DNA of 7,143 nt from Acidobacteriaceae bacterium (GTDB taxonomy: Bacteria; Acidobacteriota; Terriglobia; Terriglobales; Acidobacteriaceae). This document shows, piece after piece, positions 1 through 6,548 of this stretch. The notes beneath the pieces are model-generated. The model was not told the DNA's origin. It did not search any database and saw only the letters and a program-made list of their open reading frames with translations. Made by a program: the position numbers and the translations under genes. Location: contig DAHUZD010000432.1 in the NCBI GenBank assembly GCA_027306745.1, positions 1-7,143 of the forward strand, given 5' to 3'. Numbering within the stretch: position 1 is the first letter of the stretch; each line of letters opens with the position of its first letter.

Positions 1-28
1 GCGGCCTGCTGCAAACCCGCGGAGATGA
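1..28 (+). CDS. Possible 3' end of an upstream gene, perhaps bcsA (very partial)
   Basis: In the second forward frame the window begins inside an open stretch that reads RPAANPRR and stops at TGA 26-28. A bcsA gene (the catalytic cellulose synthase subunit) almost always lies directly upstream of bcsB, so this could be its last eight codons. A basic, Pro-rich C-terminal tail would fit the cytoplasmic end of BcsA. Eight codons are far too few to identify a protein, and the other two frames are also open across these bases, so the assignment rests on context only. An alternative is that the upstream gene ends left of the window, or runs on in the bcsB frame. Confidence 0.25.
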
Positions 29-65
29 TACGAGCGGGCCACAACACAGTCCCGTCTCCGCAGCC

Positions 66-2381
66 GTGCAAGGCGTGCTGCTGCTAGCTGCGATGGCTGG
101 GCTGGGCGCTCCGTCAATCCGCGCACAAACCATTCCAGCGCCCGTGCCGACACAGGTTGCATCGAAACCATCCAGCGCACCTGCGGCCCTGCCTGTCACA
201 CAAACTGCACCTGCACAGGCTGCGCCGGCCACGGCTCCACAAGCTGGGAACGCAGCCGCAGCCAGCCAGTTTCAAGAGAAGTTCACCTTGCTCGATCTGG
301 GCGCGCAGGATGCTGTGGTTCTGCGTGGTGTGGAAAGCTCGACGCAGTTCTTCTTTGCGCTGCCGCAAACCGATGTGGCCACATCCGCCACGCTGCAACT
401 GCGCTGCCGTTTTTCTCCTTCGCTGTTGCCAGCACTCAGCCACGTGGGCATCCTGCTGAATGGTTCTCTGTTTGCCGTGGCGGCGATGCCCCAGCCGGGG
501 CAGGACCCGGTCTTTGTCCAAACGCTGACCATTCCGGCAGAGTTGCTGGCTCACACGAACGAGCTGGAGTTTGAGTTCATCGGCCACTACGCGCCCAGCG
601 ACGAAGACACGTCCAGCACCGCGCTTTGGTTCCGTCTTGATCCGGCCACCTCCGTGCAAATCTCAGGAAGCCGGATGCCGCTGGCCAATGATCTGCGCCT
701 GCTGCCAGTTCCTTTTTTTGATCCTGATCTGGTGCAGACGCAGCAGGTGCCCATCGTCTTTACCGCAGCTCCATCCACAGTCGCCATGCAGGCCGCCGGA
801 GTTTTTGCCTCTTGGATCGGCATTTTGGCCGACACGCGCGCCGTGCAATTTCCCGTCTCTATCGGAAGCATTCCCACGGGCAATGCCGTGGTCTTTGCCG
901 AGTCTGCCGATGCAGCGCTTGCGCTGGGCGTTGCAGATGTTGCTGGCCCCACTGCGGCCATCCGCACCAATCCCAACGATCCGTTTGGAAAAATTCTCGT
1001 TCTAACCGGCAAGGATGCGGCACAGATGCGGGAAGCCGCGCAGGCCGTTGCGCTCAATCCCTATGCCATGCACGGAGACACGCTGCAACTGGCCGTGCAA
1101 CTGCCCGCGCAACGCCAGCCGGATGATGCTCCACGCTGGCTGCCGCTGGGACGCAAGACGCCGGTGCAAGACCTGGCCACGGGAAGCCTGCAAACGGATG
1201 GTTACGCACCGATGCAGCTCTATCTGCGCCTGCCGCCAGACTTGGATCCCAACGGCAAAAGCGATCTGCAGTTTCACCTGCGGTATCGCTACAACCCGAT
1301 GCCGTTGGCGACAGACTCCAGCATCAACCTGCTGCTGAATGGTAACTATATCGGCTCTGTGCCGCTGCCACAGGGCAACCAGCCTCTGCGAGAACTGTCG
1401 GCCAATGTTGGTTTGCCGGTGAGCGATTTGCACGCGTTTGAAAATACGCTCAGCGTTGTTTTTTACTTTCAACTGCACAAGGCCCCGGAGGCGGGTCTGC
1501 CCATCAATCAACGTGGCGCACTGCTGCCGGACTCTGGCATTGACCTACGCGGCATGAGCCATTGGGCAGTTCTGCCCAATCTGGCGCTGTTTGCTGATGC
1601 TGGGTTCCCCTTCACGCGGCGCGCGGACCTGAGCACGACCACCGTGATCCTGCCCGGCAATCCCACGCCAAATGAACTGGCACAGTACCTATATCTATTG
1701 GGACGTTTTGGCAGTGCGACTGGCTATCCGGCTCTGCGCGTCAGTGTGGCTGCACCTTGGGCGTTGGGCGCGCAACCAGAGATGAACTACCTTGTGCTGG
1801 GCACGGTGAACGACCAGCCTGCACTGCAACAATTGTCCGCGGCGCTGCCTGTGGAAGTGCGGCGGGAGGGTTTGTTCATTCGCAATGCGGATGGAATTTT
1901 TGCACCCGTGCGCAAAGCCTGGTGGAAGATGCAAGGCTGGCAGTTACCGGAAAGCGGGAACGCCCTCATCGCGGGCGGACTGCCGGATGCGATTCTCGAG
2001 GCGATCGAGTCGCCCTACAGACCTGGGCGTTCCATCGTTGTCTCTATCACGCGAGAGGACGCCATCACCGCAAACTTTTCTGAATTCTTCTCCAGTGCGG
2101 TGGCGGACGGCTCCATTAGTAAATCTGTCAGCGTTCTTCGCGGAAATATTTTTTCCTCTGTGCGGCTGGGGGACAGCACCTACTTTCTCGGCCATCTTCC
2201 AGCGCGTCGCCGTGTCAGCCTGTGGTGTGCACAGTATCCCTACGCAGTGGTTTTGATCATTCTTCTTTGCTGCCTGATGCTCGCCTTGTGGATGTTGATG
2301 AGTCTGCGCGCTCGCGCAGCGCGGCGCGTGCAGTTGCGGTTGGTGGAGCGTATGCCGCCAACGGGAAGGCAATCCGCATGA
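66..2381 (+). CDS. bcsB: Cellulose synthase periplasmic co-subunit BcsB
   Basis: BcsB is the periplasmic partner of the cellulose synthase BcsA. It is anchored by one C-terminal helix that packs against BcsA, and it guides the nascent glucan away from the membrane. With the GTG at 66 the product is 771 residues, close to E. coli BcsB (about 780). Visible order: hydrophobic signal-like segment (residues ~3-20, possible cleavage after SIRA), Pro/Ala/Gln-rich linker (~21-65), first jelly-roll carbohydrate-binding-like domain (~70-200), first flavodoxin-like domain introduced by DLRLLPVPFFDP (~209-335), second jelly roll (~375-510), second flavodoxin-like domain beginning DLSTTTVILPGNPTPNELAQ and continuing LLGRFGSATGYPAL (~521-670). 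A transmembrane helix (~724-746) follows, with an Arg-rich cytoplasmic tail. Those FD2 motifs and the terminal helix are typical of BcsB. The start is unsure: GTG 66 has no visible Shine-Dalgarno sequence, gives a signal peptide without a basic N-region, and the frame is open to the left edge. The gene overlaps bcsC by 4 bp. Confidence 0.93.
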   Translation: MQGVLLLAAMAGLGAPSIRAQTIPAPVPTQVASKPSSAPAALPVTQTAPAQAAPATAPQAGNAAAASQFQEKFTLLDLGAQDAVVLRGVESSTQFFFALPQTDVATSATLQLRCRFSPSLLPALSHVGILLNGSLFAVAAMPQPGQDPVFVQTLTIPAELLAHTNELEFEFIGHYAPSDEDTSSTALWFRLDPATSVQISGSRMPLANDLRLLPVPFFDPDLVQTQQVPIVFTAAPSTVAMQAAGVFASWIGILADTRAVQFPVSIGSIPTGNAVVFAESADAALALGVADVAGPTAAIRTNPNDPFGKILVLTGKDAAQMREAAQAVALNPYAMHGDTLQLAVQLPAQRQPDDAPRWLPLGRKTPVQDLATGSLQTDGYAPMQLYLRLPPDLDPNGKSDLQFHLRYRYNPMPLATDSSINLLLNGNYIGSVPLPQGNQPLRELSANVGLPVSDLHAFENTLSVVFYFQLHKAPEAGLPINQRGALLPDSGIDLRGMSHWAVLPNLALFADAGFPFTRRADLSTTTVILPGNPTPNELAQYLYLLGRFGSATGYPALRVSVAAPWALGAQPEMNYLVLGTVNDQPALQQLSAALPVEVRREGLFIRNADGIFAPVRKAWWKMQGWQLPESGNALIAGGLPDAILEAIESPYRPGRSIVVSITREDAITANFSEFFSSAVADGSISKSVSVLRGNIFSSVRLGDSTYFLGHLPARRRVSLWCAQYPYAVVLIILLCCLMLALWMLMSLRARAARRVQLRLVERMPPTGRQSA
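2363..2369 (+). promoter_or_regulatory. Ribosome binding site of bcsC
   Basis: The purine-rich GGGAAGG lies inside the last codons of bcsB, eight bases before the ATG at 2378. This is good Shine-Dalgarno spacing. Together with the ATGA stop/start overlap and the signal peptide that begins at this ATG, it decides the bcsC start in favour of 2378 over the in-frame GTG at 2222. Confidence 0.6.
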
Positions 2382-5300
2382 GGACGAGGCCGTGCAGATG
2401 TGCACTGCATATATTGATTTGCACCGCTCTGTTGTGCGCTGCCATGGCAGTGGCTGGGCGCGCGCAAATCGCTGCGCAGACGCAGCCGGCAAATCCAGTG
2501 CAGGTTCTGCTCGATCGCGCCCGCTCTTTGGCCGCGCGCAATGAAAATGCAACCGCAATTCAACTTTGGCAGCAGGTGTTGCTGGCTGAACCCAACAATC
2601 AGGAAGCGTTGGAATGCCTGGCGCTGGCGTGGCGTCGGCAGGGCAGCTTAGCCCAGTCTGAAAAATATCTGCAGATATTGTTGAGGGAGTATCCCAGCGA
2701 CCCACGCATTGCCGCCATTGAAGCCGCTCCTGTGCAGACACCGGTGAATGATCGATTGCGCCAAGCGGGTGCACTGGCAGCCCACGGACATGGAGCGCAG
2801 GCGATGGAAATTTATCGTGAACTCTACGGTAATTCTCCGCCCGATGGCGACATCGCCTTGGCGTATTACGAAACGGAAGCGGCCTTGCCCGCACAGCGGC
2901 AAGCGGCCGTTGCGGGTCTGCGCGCACTGGCCGCAAAATATCCGGGCGACACACGCAATGCTATCGCGCTTGGAAAAACTCTGACTGAGGATCCAGCGAC
3001 GCGACAAGAAGGCATTGGAATACTGCAACCCTACGCGGCAGAGAGCGCCGATGCAGGACGCGCCGTGCATCAGGCCTTGCTGTGGGCGGCACAAGATCCA
3101 GCGATGGCCCCGTTTTTGCGCCAGTATCTCGAACAGAACCCTGACACCAACTTGCAGCACGAGATTACGCAGATACAAACACAGGCTGGCATCCCCCCAG
3201 ACCATACGCCGTCAGAATCCGTGGGGCTGGCCAAAACTCCAGAGGAGATTGCAGCGTTTCGCACGCTGCACGATGGAAAAACTATTCCGGCAGAACGCAT
3301 GTTTCGCGCCATACTCGCAGCGGATGCAAAGGATGGGCCTGCCTGGGCTGGCCTGGGATTTGTTCTGGAGCGGCAGCAAAAGTTTTCTGCAGCAGAGGAT
3401 TCATTTCTCCGCGCAGAACGCCTCGGTGTGCCCGCATCACTGCTGCGCAAACCAATGCTGACGGCGCACTTTTGGAAAACGATGCAGGCCGGAGCAACCG
3501 CATTGCAGCAAAAGCAATGGAGCGGGGCAGAATCCGCGTACCGGGATGCTCTTGTGCAGCGGCCCGACTCAATCGAAGCAATGCAGGGCATGGCGGCCGC
3601 ACTTTTGGCCGATGGAAAGCTCGACGCAGCCGCGGAGATGGACCAGAAGCTGCTGCAACGCAATCCTGACTCTCTCTCCGGCTGGCGAGGGCTGATGGCC
3701 GCACTGGTGCAGGCACACAAAGCCGACATGGCATGGCAAGCGTTCCAGCATGTGCCCAGTCTGGTGCAGACGCAACTGCGCGATGACCCAGGATTTTTAC
3801 AATCCATTGCCGCAGCCGAGGAAGCGCATGGAGACGTGCACACATCCATGGAGACACTGCATCATGCGCTGCAACTGCCACCCTCGGCCATGCCGGAGGA
3901 GCAGCGTGGGCAGATGCGGCTGCAACTGGCAGGGCTATTGGCGCGCTCTGGCAATACAGCCGATGCGCTCAAAGCCTACCAGCAGGTTTTGAACGCGGAC
4001 GTGAACAGCGCTCCAGCCTGGCAAGGAAGGCTTGCGGCTCTGCACGACCTTCACCGGGACGCGGAGGCGTGGCAGCTTGCACAACATCTGCCTGCATCCG
4101 TACAACAATACGCTAATTCGAATCCTGGGTTTCTTGTAACACTGGCGAATATCGCCGCGGGCGTGCAGCAACTTCACATCGCGCTGCTGGATATGAACTC
4201 ATCCTTGGCGCTGATCGAAAAGCAAGGCGGACAGCCTTCCGCTGCAGTTCTGATGCAAGTGGCCTCGCTGCAAACGCAAAGCGGAGCTCCGGAGCTGGCC
4301 GCAAAATATTTTCAGCGCGCTCTGGCCAGCCAACCCTCGGATGCGGAGGCGTACATGGGCTGGATGGGCTTACTGCAAGCGCTGCATGACGCCGGCTTTG
4401 ACCGCACGGCTCAGACGCGAGAAGAGGCCATGCCATCCGCCTTGCGCAAGCGATTGGAACAAGACCCACAATTCCTACTGATCGTGGCGGCTATCGAAGA
4501 CAATCTCGGCGAAACGCAGGCAGCGATCCAAAACATGCTGAGCGTCGAACTCATCGACCGCGAAACGCATCGGACGTTCAGCTCGCAGCAGCAACTCACG
4601 CTCTGCTGGCTGCTGTACAAAGCGCACGACAGCAGTGAGTTGATGCGACGATTGCTCGAACTGAATCACGAGCCAAATCTCAGTCTTCAAGAGCAGGCAC
4701 AACGATCGCAACTTTGGATTTATTGGAGTTTGCGTCGGACGGACCGCGCGCGTCTGCTGGGCCTGTACCCGCTGGCCGTGCAAATGATGGAGCCTGCGCA
4801 TGCAGCCTTTCCACAAAATGACCGACTGCGCGGAACCCTGGCTGGCGCGTACATCCAAAACAAGCAGCCGCAAAAAACCGTGCAGATGTACACAGACAAA
4901 AATCTGCGCATGGCTACACCCGAGGATGCGCGCGCCGCCATTGGTGCTGCCATGGCCGCAGCGCAAGAAAAAACCGCCCGGCGCTGGATGCGCGAGGCGC
5001 GTGCCCGCTATCCGCAGAATCCTGCGCTGCTGGTGCTGGATGCGCAGTGGGAGAAAGATCACGGCCAGGAGGAACAGGCTATCCGCGATTTACAAAGCGC
5101 ACTGCCGCGGATGGCAGGTGATTATCAAATCGATCGCCCTACGCGCGGTGACTTGAATGGAGAGAGTACCGCGCGCACGAATTCGGATTCAGACAAGTCT
5201 CCTGCTACCGCCAGCACACAGCAACTTGCGCCCGGAGAGCGTTTCGCTTCCTTGCAAGCGCTGGACGCACTGGGCCATGCACTGGCGGCCGCCGAATACA

Positions 5301-6544
5301 ACGCACAGCTTGCCACACGATGGCACAGCACCACGGCCACTCCTCCCGCGCCGGTTCCGATGCGTGATCAGGCTGAAGCCGAGCTGCGGCAGTTGCAGGG
5401 CAGCATGAGTTCCTGGTTCGGCACGACGCCGTATATGAACCACCGCAGCGGCACGCAAGGGGCGGAGCAGATGCAGGACGTGGAGGTTCCCGCGGCTATT
5501 TCGCTGCAATGGAACAGCACGATTCGCCTGACCGGCATCGCGCGCTGGGTGCACGTGCAAGACGGAGCGCAAAGCAGCACGGACCTTTTGCCGATGGGGA
5601 CTGCTCCCGCCGGCTCCACGCTTCCGGCGCAAAGCACCCAAGGCACGGGTGGAGAGTTGCAAATCTCCGCGCGCAATCTCGATATGACCGCCGGCATAAC
5701 TCCGTGGGAATTTCCCGTGCACAACTTTCTCGGCAGTGCTGCCGTGCACATCCCCGGCTCGCGGCTCACACTGAACTTTGTGCGAGCGAGCGTTGAAGAC
5801 TCAGAACTCTCTTACGCAGGCCTGCATAACGACGACCCGTCTTCCAATCCCCCCCCAGCCACTGCGCAATTGGCTGGAAAAATTTGGGGCGGGGTTGTCT
5901 CCAACCTCGGCGGCATGGATTGGAGCCACGGCAATGCACGTCGCGGCATTTATTTCACCGCCAGTGCAGGAGAACTGATCGGAACGCACGTGCAATCCAA
6001 TCGCATGGAGCGCGGCGATGGTGGCTCCTACTGGCGTTTGTATAAAAAAGATGCAGGCACGCTGATGTTGGCGACAAATTTCTTCGGCATGGCGTATCAA
6101 CACGACGAACTCTACTTCACCTACGGGCAGGGTGGGTACTTCAGTCCAGAATATTTTCTGCTGGGCAACTTTCCTCTGACGTGGACTGGGCATCATGGAC
6201 GCACATTGCACTATGATCTCGAAGGCACGCTCGGCGTGCAGGACTTCCATCAGTCCAGCGCACTTTACTATCCACTGGACCCAGCGCTTCAGGATGCGAG
6301 CAATCCCGTTTATGTGGGCCAAAGTACTTTGGGCTTAAACTATGGTGCGCAGGCGGATGTAGCTTGGCTGATCGGCGGGCACTGGTATATGGGCGCGTTC
6401 GCCAATGCCAACAACGCTTCGAATTACAACCAACAGATTGGCGGCATCTCGCTGCACTACACGCTGCACCACCAGCATCCCGGCGCAAAATCACCGACGG
6501 GATTCTTCCCCTACACCGGTATCAACACGCGCAGAATTCCGTAA
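2378..6544 (+). CDS. bcsC: Cellulose synthase outer-membrane subunit BcsC (TPR plus beta barrel)
   Basis: BcsC exports cellulose: a periplasmic TPR solenoid connects the inner-membrane synthase to a C-terminal outer-membrane barrel. The product is 1388 residues, longer than E. coli BcsC (about 1157). A Sec signal peptide (MRTRPCRCALHILICTALLC and on, likely cut after GRA at residue 29) supports the chosen ATG. TPR-like hairpins run from ~40 to ~910; clear ones are at ~40-107, 320-350, 364-443, 512-555 and 623-666. The final solenoid part (TARRWMREARARYPQNPALL, ~866-885) resembles the conserved BcsC segment before the barrel. A Ser/Thr/Asp-rich linker (~918-950) follows. The BCSC_C barrel starts near HRSGTQGAEQMQDVEVP (~1022-1038) and contains ITPWEF (~1107), GKIWGGVVSNLGG (~1167-1179) and the hallmark YGQGGYFSPEYF (~1249-1260). 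The last strand is around 1354-1363, followed by a tail of about 25 residues. The gene is translationally coupled to bcsB and ends 4 bp from a convergent gene. Confidence 0.95.
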   Translation: MRTRPCRCALHILICTALLCAAMAVAGRAQIAAQTQPANPVQVLLDRARSLAARNENATAIQLWQQVLLAEPNNQEALECLALAWRRQGSLAQSEKYLQILLREYPSDPRIAAIEAAPVQTPVNDRLRQAGALAAHGHGAQAMEIYRELYGNSPPDGDIALAYYETEAALPAQRQAAVAGLRALAAKYPGDTRNAIALGKTLTEDPATRQEGIGILQPYAAESADAGRAVHQALLWAAQDPAMAPFLRQYLEQNPDTNLQHEITQIQTQAGIPPDHTPSESVGLAKTPEEIAAFRTLHDGKTIPAERMFRAILAADAKDGPAWAGLGFVLERQQKFSAAEDSFLRAERLGVPASLLRKPMLTAHFWKTMQAGATALQQKQWSGAESAYRDALVQRPDSIEAMQGMAAALLADGKLDAAAEMDQKLLQRNPDSLSGWRGLMAALVQAHKADMAWQAFQHVPSLVQTQLRDDPGFLQSIAAAEEAHGDVHTSMETLHHALQLPPSAMPEEQRGQMRLQLAGLLARSGNTADALKAYQQVLNADVNSAPAWQGRLAALHDLHRDAEAWQLAQHLPASVQQYANSNPGFLVTLANIAAGVQQLHIALLDMNSSLALIEKQGGQPSAAVLMQVASLQTQSGAPELAAKYFQRALASQPSDAEAYMGWMGLLQALHDAGFDRTAQTREEAMPSALRKRLEQDPQFLLIVAAIEDNLGETQAAIQNMLSVELIDRETHRTFSSQQQLTLCWLLYKAHDSSELMRRLLELNHEPNLSLQEQAQRSQLWIYWSLRRTDRARLLGLYPLAVQMMEPAHAAFPQNDRLRGTLAGAYIQNKQPQKTVQMYTDKNLRMATPEDARAAIGAAMAAAQEKTARRWMREARARYPQNPALLVLDAQWEKDHGQEEQAIRDLQSALPRMAGDYQIDRPTRGDLNGESTARTNSDSDKSPATASTQQLAPGERFASLQALDALGHALAAAEYNAQLATRWHSTTATPPAPVPMRDQAEAELRQLQGSMSSWFGTTPYMNHRSGTQGAEQMQDVEVPAAISLQWNSTIRLTGIARWVHVQDGAQSSTDLLPMGTAPAGSTLPAQSTQGTGGELQISARNLDMTAGITPWEFPVHNFLGSAAVHIPGSRLTLNFVRASVEDSELSYAGLHNDDPSSNPPPATAQLAGKIWGGVVSNLGGMDWSHGNARRGIYFTASAGELIGTHVQSNRMERGDGGSYWRLYKKDAGTLMLATNFFGMAYQHDELYFTYGQGGYFSPEYFLLGNFPLTWTGHHGRTLHYDLEGTLGVQDFHQSSALYYPLDPALQDASNPVYVGQSTLGLNYGAQADVAWLIGGHWYMGAFANANNASNYNQQIGGISLHYTLHHQHPGAKSPTGFFPYTGINTRRIP
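3344..4717 (+). repeat. Protein-level ~112-residue super-repeat within the BcsC TPR region
   Basis: The translated bcsC contains a higher-order repeat larger than a single 34-residue TPR. Units begin at about residues 323, 435, 547 and 659, so the period is 111-113. Units two and three align without gaps at an offset of 112: 19 of the first 46 positions are identical by eye, including W436/W548, W453/W565, QH 457-458/569-570, P460/P572, VQ 463-464/575-576 and PGFL 471-474/583-586. Unit four keeps G661, L666, H670, P686 and DPxFL (696-700) with a three-residue insertion. Unit one keeps W323 and a VPASLL segment (351-356) but is more diverged. Each unit looks like three helical hairpins ending in a canonical TPR. 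This is seen in the translation; the duplication origin is inferred. Confidence 0.7.
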
Positions 6545-6548
6545 GACA

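Noticed and set aside
713..719. Run of seven T in bcsB
   Set aside because: It encodes the conserved VPFFDP motif, so the phenylalanines are explained by selection on the protein.
1002..1511. 169-codon minus-strand open frame inside bcsB
   Set aside because: Fully inside bcsB, with Arg/Gln-rich low-information sequence and no ribosome binding or motif support.
2222..2377. Upstream GTG start for bcsC, adding 52 residues
   Set aside because: The added residues would overlap the bcsB transmembrane-coding region in another frame and would bury the signal peptide internally. ATG 2378 has a good ribosome binding site and the ATGA overlap.
2378..2440. Possible lipoprotein signal in BcsC (cysteines in the signal segment, TALLC)
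   Set aside because: The residue before the Cys is Leu, which does not fit a lipobox, and a normal cleavage site (GRA before Gln) follows.
1944..2954. 336-codon open frame on the minus strand across the bcsB/bcsC junction
   Set aside because: It lies antisense to two well-recognised genes, is rich in Arg, Pro, His and Cys, and shows no family motif. It is a GC-driven shadow frame.
3070..3849. 259-codon minus-strand open frame inside bcsC
   Set aside because: Its Cys/Ser/Ala/Arg-rich composition is typical of antisense reading of TPR-coding DNA; no domain is recognisable.
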